From contig OU862928.1 of the NCBI GenBank assembly GCA_917880885.1, positions 40,970,962 through 41,034,961 of the forward strand: DNA of 64,000 nucleotides. Reading direction: 5' to 3'. This document shows positions 22,613-33,500 of the stretch, piece by piece. The translations under genes and the position numbers were made by a program. The DNA is from Limnephilus marmoratus. Taxonomy: Eukaryota; Arthropoda; Insecta; Trichoptera; Limnephilidae. The notes under the pieces were generated by a model that saw only the letters and a list, made by a program, of their open reading frames with translations, was not told where the DNA came from and made no database searches. Every line of letters starts with the position of its first letter. The first letter of the stretch is position 1.

Positions 22613-22903
22613 AAGTATTACGTAACGCAATTTTTGAAGATTTTTGACCCCCCCATGTAACGCGCCGTAACGTTTTTCCGTATACTCCCCCCCCCCCCCT
22701 AAATGTTACGTAAAGCCTAAACAATTTTCACCTGAAAGTCCCAATTAAGTTGCGCAAAGTACTGGAAAGTCACTTAAATACCCTTTTTTCTTGTTTTAAT
22801 CACGTTTGTGGTAATAAATAAAACAAGAGTTTTCGAGAACGAAAAGGATTGCCAAGTTGGAAGATTTTAATTACCTAGTTTTTTTTTTTTATCTAAATAA
22901 AGA
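22613..22903 (+). mobile_element. PIF/Harbinger-like element, 3' truncated
   Basis: Starts GGGGACGTTCAAGTATTACG after TTA and follows the element at 39481 base for base for about 290 bp, to TATCTAAATAAAG. Unlike that copy it is not interrupted by a LINE, so it shows the empty site of that insertion (CTTGTTTTAATCACGTTTG). The right end is replaced by the 22904-25856 inverted-repeat unit. Confidence 0.7.
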
Positions 22904-23535
22904 ATACCTCCGAATTATTATATGGAAAAATTGAAAAAAAAAATTAATGCATCTAGAGAAAATTTGCGTAAAACTGGCAGCAAAGTAATCCGAGGTATTT
23001 TAAATGGTGCCGTATTGTGGCAAAAAGCTCTCCAGTGGTTAACGTAATTTATAGCAAGTTATAGGAGTTGTTCTTTAACAAGTTTTTTGACAGGTCTAAT
23101 TGCGTCCGTACGAACTTCCAGCCTTCTCTAAGCTTATGAAATCAGTTTGATAAGTTCAGAGACTTAAATTAAGAAATGGTACCAAAATGCGCGGTTGGGA
23201 GCTGTCAAGAATTAAAAGACAGTTGTTTTCGAATGATTTTTTTTCCTATATAACTTTCAGGTGGAAAAAAGTTTTCTGAAAATGAGCGTCCTTCTATTTA
23301 ATTATCGGTCCAATTCTTTTTAATCTCAAATGTTTCTGTTTATAACATTACGTATTAGAATTCGAAGTCGGTTGCTGTCAGGTAGCTGTCATTCGGATAA
23401 AATAAAAGAACTCCATTAATTTCGCCTTTGACGGCACAAAAGCGCGTGGAGAATTGTTTAATTAAAGCAAAATTCTAATTCATCACTTTATTTGGGACTT
23501 TTCATCTTTATTAACAAAATCGCTTAAATTTGACA

Positions 23536-24720
23536 GCAGCAGACCATCGTTGACAGGAAGCCAAATAAATTTACACATGTAAACAATAAACTATTGTTGC
23601 TATGACCACTTTCACAAGTTGAACTTCCAAACAACTGCCTTGAGCACTAATTACCACAAGTCGGACGCATATGTAAAAGCTCCTGTGAGTAACTTGTCAA
23701 AAACTTACATTAAGTCATAAATTTTACTTGTAGATCATTGATGATAGGAAGCCATCTTACCGCAAATAAATTTACACATGTAAAAGGTCACTATCGTCGC
23801 TATGACCACTTTCACAAGTTGAACTTCCGAACAACTTCCGTGAGCATTAATTACCACAAGTCGGATGTATAATATGTAAAAACTCCTGTGAGTAACTTGT
23901 CAAAAACTTACATTAAGTCATAAATTTTACTTGTAGATCATTGATGATAGGAAGCCATCTTACCGCAAATAAATTTACACATGTAAAAGGTCACTATCGT
24001 CGTTATGACCACTTTCACAAGTTGAACTTCCGAACAACTTCCGTGAGCATTAATTACCACAAGTCGGATGTATAATATGTAAAAACTCCTTAAAGTAACT
24101 TGTCAAAAACTTACATTTGTAAATCTATATAAATAAAAATGAATCGCCGAAATGTATGTATGCGCATAACTTTCGAACAACTGCACCAAATTGGATAATT
24201 CTTTTTTTTCTGTGTTCGTTATTGTCAGGACAAGGTTTGTATAAAACTACTGGTGAGCTCTGGCATTATGAAATTTGTATAAAAAATTGCAATAGGTGGC
24301 ATGCGAGCTGTTTGAAAGGGGTGAAGGGGGGGAGTGGAGTGGGGAGAGGGAAGGTGGAGGAGGCGGAGTGGGAACGCGAGAGGGGAAGGGGACGCGGAAG
24401 AAGAAGGGGATGCGGAAGGGGGACGGGAAGAATGGGAAAGGACACGCAGGGAAAAACAATTTCTTTATTAAATAGCATAGCAACGCATGCCGGGAACCAG
24501 CTAGTTTTACTTATAAATCGTTGATGACAGGGAGTCATCTTACCGCAAATAAATTTATACATGTAAATGGTCACTATCGTCGCCATGACCACTTTCACAA
24601 ATTGAACTTCCATGAGCATTAATTATCACAAGTCGGATGCATATGTAAACTCCCCTGTGAGTAACTTGTCAAAAACTTACATTGAGTCGTAAATTTTACT
24701 TATGAGTGTAAAGCTAGCCT
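23536..24720. repeat. ~200-bp tandem repeat, four copies
   Basis: The unit holds GGAAGCCATCTTACCGCAAA, ACCACTTTCACAAGTTGAAC and ACTTGTCAAAAACTTACATT. Phase points at 23560, 23751, 23954 and 24534 give periods of about 191, 203 and 199 bp after removing the 381-bp Helitron from the last interval. No coding potential. Confidence 0.85.
24124..24504 (+). mobile_element. Non-autonomous Helitron inserted in the tandem repeat
   Basis: 381 bp from TCTATATAAATAAAAATG to ...CCGGGAACCAGCTAG, lying between A (24123) and T (24505). GCAT-(8-nt loop)-ATGC forms a hairpin near the 3' end. Uninterrupted neighbouring units read ATAAATTTTACTTG where this copy reads TAAA-[element]-TTTTACTT, confirming the insertion point. 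The purine-rich tract 24318-24450 matches that of 10399-10993. Confidence 0.88.
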
Positions 24721-25239
24721 TATAATAAGACATTAGTATCAATATCTCGGAACACATTGTTCAATACAACAGTGACTACATAAATGCATCTAGATTGGTA
24801 AAATTAACTGAACACGAGGAATTGGATTAAAAAAATCAGATAAGAAGGACAGTGAGATTTGGCTTTCAATATCTGTCACAACTATAATAAAGTTATATAT
24901 GCTAAACACTTGAGCATCTTAATTATTGGCACCTCCCATTTAATTTTACACACATTAAATCGCAGGGTAATTACTACAACTTGGTAACTCGGAAATCAGC
25001 AATTTTGAGTTACAAAAAAAAACTACCTTTATTTTACATGTATGCCAAATGGGAGAAAAATCACCCCGCGATACACTTAACACTAAACATTAAAGGACCT
25101 AACAGAGAACAACCAAAAAAAAATGAGCCGATTTCTATCCTATCGCATTCGGTCATATTTAACTGTATCATACATCAACTAAGAACTACCAACATTATCT
25201 AATTTTCTTAATAAATATTACATTATTGTTGTTCTTCAA
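24721..25239. other. Non-coding, no gene seen
   Basis: AT-rich. A 73-codon ORF (24981-25202) has no recognisable domain. Confidence 0.3.
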
Positions 25240-25578
25240 ATGAGTAAACTGTTCTGTAACCCGCGCATAGTAGTAATGTTATATTCTGCATTAGTCAGAA
25301 GTACACTGGAATATGCCTCGCCAATTTGGAACCTGCAGTGCAAAGTACACGTAGATAGCATAGAACATATTAAAAAAAAATTTATAAAATATCTTATCTT
25401 CAAATTTAACAATAACTTTGAATGCGTATTTCAAACTTTGCAACAAAGGCGAGCAATAGCTGATTTGACATTTGTACACAAAATTTTAAACAATAACATT
25501 TACTTAATGGATAAATGTATGTATCCATTTTTATTTAATATGCAACAACTATTGACTTTTTCTGTAAGTCTAGGATGA
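25240..25578 (+). pseudogene. LINE reverse-transcriptase C-terminal fragment
   Basis: Translation MLYSALVRSTLEYASPIWNL, then VDSIEHIKKKFIKYLIFKF and LQQRRAIADLTFVHKILNN, is the classic post-RT segment (SLVRS.LEY.S..W.P, I..VQ..F) of APE LINE ORF2 proteins. It ends in an early stop. 5' truncated. Confidence 0.75.
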
Positions 25579-25856
25579 ATTTTTATTTTAACTTAATTAG
25601 TAAAACCTTAAATTGTAATATTTAATTTACCACTGGAGCGCTTTTTGCCACAATATGGCGCTATTTAAAATACCTCAGATTGCTTTGCTGCCAAATTTTC
25701 CCTTATTTGTAAGTAATTGAGTAGAAGTTTACGATTTTATAATTTTTTATTTATAAATCCTACAAATATATGATAACCGACAAAAGATAGGTGAATTCAT
25801 TGGCTATATAGAACAATAATCAGTGTGTATGTCTCCTTAATAAAATTCGGAGGTAT

Positions 25857-26086
25857 GATTTTTTTAATGTGGGCGGAAATATTCAACCAAAAAATCTCGA
25901 GCAATCGGAGAAAAAGTTTTAAATTGCACTGTCGCTTCAGTGGTTAATGAAGATATTTAATTAATGAGATATCATACATAAAGAGAGCAGCCAATAACAC
26001 TATGCGTTAAGAAAATGAAGATAATATCGGTCGTTTTTAGTCGAAGTATGATACAGATAATTACGACCGAAGGGGATAGGATCAGA
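25857..26086. other. Non-coding, no gene seen
   Basis: AT-rich. This is also the 3' flank of the minus-strand gene that ends at 26339. Confidence 0.3.
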
Positions 26087-26152
26087 ATTAGCTCAGTGGT
26101 AGAGCACTGCCCCGGCAAGGCAAAGGTCTTGAGTTCGATTCCTTGACTGTAT
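26087..26152 (+). repeat. tRNA-like sequence / SINE head
   Basis: TTAGCTCAGTGGTAGAGCAC gives a good D-arm and A-box, and GAGTTCGATTCC a good B-box. The anticodon stem (CTGCC/GGCAA) is one pair short, position 33 would be C instead of U, and the T stem pairs poorly. A following CTGTATCTTTTTCATATTTT resembles the body of the SINE near 22180. A true tRNA gene is unlikely. Confidence 0.55.
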
Positions 26153-26243
26153 CTTTTTCATATTTTTCTATTACAAATTTTAGATTGGGAGTTGATTGTC
26201 TCCATTAATTAAATAATGTTGAAAACGTCTCTGGAAACAGGTC

Positions 26244-26249
26244 CTTTAA
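26244..26249 (-). terminator. Candidate polyadenylation signal (ATTAAA)
   Basis: ATTAAA on the minus strand about 90 nt beyond the stop codon at 26339. A variant signal, suggested by position only. Confidence 0.35.
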
Positions 26250-26338
26250 TATTTTGCATGAAGTATAATTCTTTCATTATAAAGCAAAAAGAAACAAATT
26301 ATTAATTTTAAATAAACAAAGAGATAAGCAAATATGGC

Positions 26339-27512
26339 CTATCTGTTCTTTGTCTTTTTTCTGTAGTTCAAATTCTTCAACATTTCTCTTCTGGCTACTT
26401 CCACTGGACTGTCCTCTACTTTAGTTTGTTTTGTAGTCAGCGTCAAGTCCTCCTTGAACATGCTAGACAAGTCCTTCTTTATTGAAGACCGTGTAACAAT
26501 AACTTTTGGCGGCGATTCATTATTATTATAATGACTTTTTTCTAAGTTACGATCTCCTAAAGGAAAAAGCTCTGTATGTAAAGTTTGTTCAATTGGTGCA
26601 GTTGGCAATACTGTTCCAGTTTTAACGGATCTTTTAACTTGACCTTTATTAACAGACTCATCTTTTTTAACATCAGATATAATATCTTTTCCTTCATTAT
26701 TTTTTGCTGTTATGTCTAATTTCGTCACAAATCTTGGAGTTGGATCAGTTTTGAACAAGTTTCTGTCAAATTTTAAAGTCAAAAGTGTTGGCATAGTTCT
26801 AAGAATTTGAGCATCTTCTGAGCTATGATATTTAGACGTTACATCTAATTCTTTAGGTTGGTCATCTACAACATTCACTGCGTCGAGATTTCTAATGAAT
26901 TCACTTGGCGTTGCAGGTAGTTTTGAGTCAAAATCAGTTGCCAAAGTTGATTTCAGCTTATTTACTGATGTAGCAAATAATAGAGGAAAAGGTTTCATTG
27001 TTTTTGAGTATCGATCAAATATATTTTTAGGAGTCGTCTTAACATAGCTTGTACTTGAAGTATATTGAGCATAATATTTACTTGGTTTCGTTGATACGAC
27101 ATTGGAATATTTTTCTGTTAACTTATGACTTATAAATTTAGAGTTTGCAGTTGTATCTTTGACCAATACTTTTGATTTAGCAGTTGAATCTTGAACTAAT
27201 CTGGATTGCGTAGTTGGATCTTTTATCAATTTAGATTTCAGAATGATGTCTTTAATCAGTTTAGAATTCTGAGTGGTATCTCTGACTAGTTTAGAGATTG
27301 TGGTTGATTTTGGAAGGGTTGATTTGGACTTCTCTGCTGTGATGAAGGTGGGTGCGGTGGAGGAATGGATGATCAGGTCCGAGGAATTGAAGTAGGCGAG
27401 AGGATCGTCATTGAGCATGGCCAGCTGGTCAGAGTCATTGGCTCCGATGAAGGTATCATTGCCGATTGGGTCTCGGGAGCAGATTGGAATGGCGTTGGAC
27501 CACTTGCCGTTG
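26339..27512 (-). CDS. Exon 17: end of CCP9, repeat-bearing tail and stop
   Basis: Begins NGKWSNAIPIC, closing CCP9, then 379 residues rich in Ser, Thr and Lys without Cys. A 10-11 residue motif (SKL(I/V)KD.T..) repeats about six times (+ strand 27131-27295). Further dibasic sites lie near residue 1330 and at the end. The TAG stop is at 26339-26341. No domain was recognised in the tail. Confidence 0.88.
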
Positions 27513-30500
27513 CTGAAATATTGATGAAAACATTACACAAAGTTTTTTATATGTAAGAATACAAAAGAGGTATATATTAGGTTAATGATTGGCTTACCGC
27601 AAACAACGCAGCATTGGAGTGCCCCTGAGAACAAGGCCAGACTCGCAAGTGAAGCTGATAGTCTCTCCGATCTTGTAGTAGAATTTTACAGAAGACATTC
27701 TTCCAGATATGGTGGTGCCAGGGTAGGAACAAGCTTGGATACCTGGAAACAATCAAATAGTCAAGTCTTTGAGGTTTAAAACTGTGATGTACTGGACTAT
27801 CCACTGATTAGGATTCATCGAGAGTTTGTTTATTATCGTTATCGTGTTTACAATGAATAACTAATGGGACTCAAACATCCATTCTAAACGGTATTTTGTG
27901 TTGATCTGCGGTGCTGATTGCAGCTCAGTAAGCTCCTCGCCTGTCCTTCAGATATCTTTGTTAAGCGTCGATGACACTGAGCGAGTTTACAAGCTACTAT
28001 CTGGGAAATTCACTATATGTTAGTAAACTTCATCAGTGTCATCGTGTCACTTGCTAACTAGAAGATTGTTGACAATCTACGAAAAAAGTTAATAGGTTGT
28101 CTTTAAATATATAACTTTACTCTATATAACTTTACTCGCCACACGCTTACTCGTGATTGGTTTATTTATGTTTTCAATATGGCTGCCAATAAACAGCTGA
28201 TTTTGACTGTCAAACATCTGACAGAATTAGTTCACGCAGGCGTCGTTATTCTCGCTACTGGCGCTAGCAGGAACCTGCAAGCTCAATTTTCTACGCTACT
28301 GAGCGAGTGGGCAGTTTTGTGCATCATCATGACAATCTCACTCGCCGATTTACCCGCTTTTAAACTTAGTAGATAGTAGCTTGTAAACTCGCTCAATGTA
28401 ATTGACGCTTTACCGTTTGGGTGATTTAGCCCCGAAAGGCAACTATTGTCTGTCTCATGTAGTACTACTACTAACCTCTGTTGAGATACCTTAAAACTAC
28501 ATATAACTACCTATTCCAATGACATCTGTTGAGAGACATTGAAACTGCACCCTCTAAAGACATCTGTTGAAGGATATTGAAACTACATACATGTTCACAA
28601 ATACTACAAAAACTAAATAACTAAGCAAATCACAGATCGGAACAGGATTTATTTGTCTGTCCATTACCATACCAATGCAAAAATTATCATCATTATTGGT
28701 GCTATGTTGCTTGGAGAGTCATCAATGTTTAGGGCACCAAACTTACCTTCAACAACCGTATTATGGAAAAGCCTATTTCCCATCTTTGCTATATGTCCTG
28801 AAAAGTGGAGACATGGCAGTTAATCTTGTTGATGGCTCTAATTAGTTAGATCACTGACTCACATTTGGGTGTCTCTCCGCTCCAGCGGGCATTGTCCTGG
28901 CAGGCGACTATGGGTTGCCCCTGCATCATGTGCGCCGGGTTACAGTTGAACTGGACAACATCTCCTGCCCGGAACGGAGCCTTGCCCAGGAGATATCCAT
29001 TCACAGGTGGCTGGGGTGCAGGACAAGATACTTCTGCAATAAACAAATCTTTTAATTTGGCCTGACAAATAACAGAAGGAAGAATCTTGAATATAACGGT
29101 AGGTATTTAAAGAGGAAGATTAAAATTTTCTTTAACTTTTTCCACGCGATCGTAACAACAGTTGATACGGCAAAAGCCAAGCCTCACACGCGCCCGTATC
29201 AGCCCTTGTTACGCTAACTTCGACTGCCGATATCACAGCGCTACTATGTAATACACAGTATTTTTTCCCGCTCGCTAGGGCATTTGTGTAACTATCACGA
29301 TGCTGACATCTTCAGGCATATTTCGAAAGTAAAATTGTATTTCGTAAAAAACATCTATAATCAAGTGAATGTATCCTCGTACCTTTGAATGCAAAGTTCT
29401 CAATTTACTCCACAGATGGCGCTAGTAGTTTGCGCAGGCGCTCCATGCGATTCCGACTGACCAAATTGGACAAGCGTCGATAACATTTATTATCGAGATC
29501 GCGCGTATTCGCACACGTTTGTTTATGTTGTGAAAGTGTGATTTTGAATTTACATAAAAATTTTATTAATTTTAGTGTCATCAGAAGTTTTAGAACTTGT
29601 TTATACGAATTAATTATGAGGTACCACTTGTGTCTATCAACACAGTGTCCTGAGTACACGCACGCGGATAAATGGCGCCGTCTTTAAGATAATATGGGTA
29701 CGTTTTTTACGTTTTTTGTTTTTTATAAACATCTAGGAGTGTTTACAGACGACGATTTGGTTTCAAATTGTAGATAATAATCTCCTCTGTTTATATAGTA
29801 TGATAAATCATGCCATAATATGCTGTAATTTGACATAAAATTGGTTGGATAGGTATTTGAAATATGACATATACATGTACCGCGTATGGGTATTGAAAAA
29901 ACGGAGTAGTTCAACGCGGGGAAAAGGTTAATTTAAACTTTGAATGAAGTTAATCGGATGAAAATTCGATGAGCTACGATTCCAACCAGATTGGAAAATG
30001 TGTTTTTGAGAAAAAACGCATCTAAATTTCTTGCTTGTAACTGGGCCACTCCGTTCTCCATTCTACCTGCTTAGAACGCACCGCTCCTAACTCTATTTGA
30101 AGGTCGAATTTGATGCTATAACTTTGGAAATGTATTCTCCACATGTAGAGAAAGATATTTAGGCCAAAAGAGTTGAATTTTTGGATCGGCTGGACCAGAT
30201 TCCGCCGAAAAAATAACAATGAAGTCTGCCAGACCTAAGATCAGCTGTTAAATTTTCATTGTATTGATTTATTTTATTTTTGTTAAAATTAGTCCATAAA
30301 GTTAGTAGAGTCAATAATAAAACGAAGTACAACCAAGAGTAGTCCCAAGGCAGTACCCTGTGGAATTCCTGATATGGTACTTCTTTTTTCTACTTGCCTA
30401 TGCAGGTGGGTGGCGCTGGCACCCACTCTCCGCTGGGCGAGCACACGGTCTCCGAGGGCCCCCGCAGACCCCAGCCGCCGGCACAACTGAAGGCCGCGCG

Positions 30501-33500
30501 CCCTCCCACACCGCGTGACACGATGGACACGCGAGGGCGCGACTGCATTGAGGTGCTGGCTGGTATGGGAACTTCGCCGCATTCTACACCTGAAATTGAA
30601 AAAAAATTTACATGCAGCTCATTCATATAAAACATTTCTGCCTGTACATAGTATAAATAACACAATATATGTTTATTTTTACGCAGCATCACGTTCATTG
30701 GTCAAATGCATTGTAAATATAGTTTTGTATTAGTGATCAACGAACCGGTGGCAGCAATCTTTTAGCAATAAGTTGTTATAATGTTTTGTCTAGTCTGTAG
30801 TTAGAAATAAGGTTGTAGAATAATATTATAGGGCATAGTTTGAATATGAAAGAATTTGTTCATTTAATCGATTTTTTGAAGGTGTGAAGTAGTATTGGTT
30901 AAAAATATCGGCGACGCCAGAAAACACAGTCCCACCCAGTAAAAACTGCGGATAGCATATCTCTTATATATCAATATCTTTGACATAAATCAATATTATG
31001 TATTATTACTATAAACCATAATGATCAATAATTGAAAATCAGGGTGGATCAAAGAAAGTGATAATGTTGATGGTAAAATGGAAAAAAAAAAAATTAAAAC
31101 GAAATGAGCGAGTTCTTCTTGAGGTGGAAACATAAGATCAACGAAAATTTGAAAAGCTGGAAAGTAAAACTTGGTTTAGAAATAAAAAATACAAATGTTT
31201 TTCAAGCCTGACCATAAATGAACTAATACCTAGATCGATATCTTCGGGCTTTTTGTACGGAATAGGTGTTGACACTATTTAACCATAAAAAATGAAAATT
31301 TCTTGACTCTGACATCACATACCATCGACAAAGATAGAGGAAAGTAAAAAAGTAAGGAAATTGTAAGCTTTCTATTGGTAGTCATTACTCTGACGTCACA
31401 AACCACGTGACAGTGATTTGGTCACAAAAAAGGTCAGAGTTATACCCCCCTGAGCCTGACCAACTAGTCAAAGATGAACGGTAACTATACTTACTTTCGC
31501 ATAATGGAAGTGGCGCACTCCAGTTTCCACTGGGTAAACAGTACAGCTTATGAGCACCTATTAGCGAGTTGCCATTAGCACAAGAGAAAGCCACCTCCGA
31601 CGACATCTTGGTGGACTGACTGCTGGAGATAAGGCCGCGGCGCATTGGTAGGGGAGGGCAGTGAACGGCTAGAAGAAAATAATTCAGCGGTTGACAGTGG
31701 AAGAAATAAACATAATATCTGAAGAACTGTTGTAGAACCTGTTGTAGAGCCAAACATTCAATGACAATCACAGCAAACTTTAGGACCGTCAAAGGAATAA
31801 GGTGAAACATGATAACATCTCGAACTAACAGTATTATCCTTAGTATCACATTTTAAAATGTATAATGATTGAATTGGCCTTCAGCTGTGTTAGGACAAAG
31901 AAGTATCAATTCAGGAATACCACAGGGTACTGTTCTGGGACCACTCTTGTTTTTACTTTTACGATATGTATTGGCTGATAACATACCATCAACAACAATA
32001 TCCACGGCATGGTATTGCCTGGCCGGAGTTATGCAGGTGAAGACGCCAGAGTCATCCTGGGTGGCGTGGAAGATACTGATGCGGTACTCCAAGGCGCTGT
32101 CTCGACCGGGGTCACTGGACCAGCCCTCGGGGTATTTCCTAAAGTAACAAGCAAACAGTCAAATTATTGTCTAAAATATAACTGGTGGTCATTTCTTTGA
32201 CTGAAAACTTTTAGAGCAGTTGGTGCAATGGAGGCTTTCTTCAAACAATTTCCACTTTATTGGGAGAAAAAAAATAATCTCAAAGGTTTTCATGGGTACT
32301 TGGTAGTGCATTGTTTGTTTGCAAGTTTGCAAAAAGAAAGGGACTGGTATTTGTTCCATGACAGTGGTACAAACAGGAGAGATCTATTATTTTCTATGGG
32401 TTAGGTATTGCCCAGTGTAAAAAATAAGATTTTAAAGAGAAATCCTTACATTACAATCTTAAGCTTACCTGTATTCATGGCTGACATTCCACTTGGGGTT
32501 TCCGAACTTCCTCATCCAGAGACACTCCATGTGCAGGATGGTTCCAGGGTACACTATCAGTCTCCCATCATTACTCTGAGCTATGGGACCCAGCTGATGT
32601 CGAAAGAGTACTGTCGGGGGCTTTTCCACTGGAAAAACAGAAACAAAAATCATTGTAATTAATTGTTACAATTTCTCTAAAGCCATGATGAAGTCTTTCT
32701 TCAAATCCTAGTAATCAAGAGTTTAAACGAAAGGATGCTGGTGCAAACATTATATGTGCATAAGTAGACGAATCATAACTTACTGGCGTAGTCATTCTCC
32801 TGGTTGAGACCGAAGCAAGAAGGTTTTGGACCATCCCATTCCCCTCCCATACAGTGTCTAGTGTTGGGACCAATCATGGCGTACTTTCCAATATCCACAC
32901 ATCTAGAAAATTATTTTTTATTAATACAAGATTTTTCACACAGCCAATAAGGCCCAGTTTTATGTAACCTCAATGGGAACAGAATCAAATATTAAAAAAA
33001 ATCCATACATTAAAAAAAAACGAGTGTGCTTTAGACCACGCGACTGAAGTAAAACTACAAGACAAACCTCGCCCCCTGAACCCAGGTATCCCTGCTAAGT
33101 TACCAAACAAAGCGAAAGGGGTGACCTATGACCTAGGGGTTACATATGACATTGGGGTGAAATATGACCTACGACCTTGGGGTGACCTATGACCTTGGGG
33201 GGACCTACGACCTTGGGGTGACCTACGACCTTGGGGTGAGCTACGACCTCAGGGTGACCATCCTTATCCTTATCACTCCCCAAGTCAAACGTGCGTAAAA
33301 GTCCGACCATTCGCCTCGCCATCGATCACCGTTCGCATCGATTACCGTTCGCATCACACTTTTAGTAACAATCACCACTTTTCGTAACGCATTCACTAGC
33401 TTACCCCCAAGTCGAGCGTGGGTAAAGAAGTTTTACTTCACAAAACTGTTTTGAAAGAGCGCAAAATGAACATCACCTAATCGTAAAGTCAGAGTTATCA

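Larger units (their letters stand above)
22904..25856. mobile_element. ~3 kb unit bounded by inverted repeats
   Basis: Ends ATACCTCCGAATT (22904-22916) and AATTCGGAGGTAT (25844-25856) are inverted. A second inverted pair lies just inside: about 22965-23047 versus 25631-25712, sharing TTTTTGCCACAATA and TTTAAATACCTC-like blocks. It encloses the ~200-bp tandem repeat, a Helitron and a LINE fragment. Whether it moved as one element is uncertain; no target duplication was seen. Confidence 0.5.

Noticed and set aside
23536..24720. CRISPR-like array
   Set aside because: The unit is ~200 bp with no short repeat/spacer structure, in eukaryotic DNA.
26087..26152. A functional tRNA-Ala gene
   Set aside because: A- and B-boxes are good, but the anticodon stem, position 33 and T stem are poor, and a SINE-like body follows.
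27577..27804. Stand-alone small ORFs overlapping CCP exons on either strand (27577, 28865, 30394, 32009, 32408)
   Set aside because: The exons are explained by the spliced minus-strand frame with Cys patterns and matching phases; the other frames have no domain.
30519..30733. Alternative GT donor 4 nt downstream for exon 14
   Set aside because: It would put exon 15 out of frame and destroy CCP8; the GC donor restores Cys spacing.
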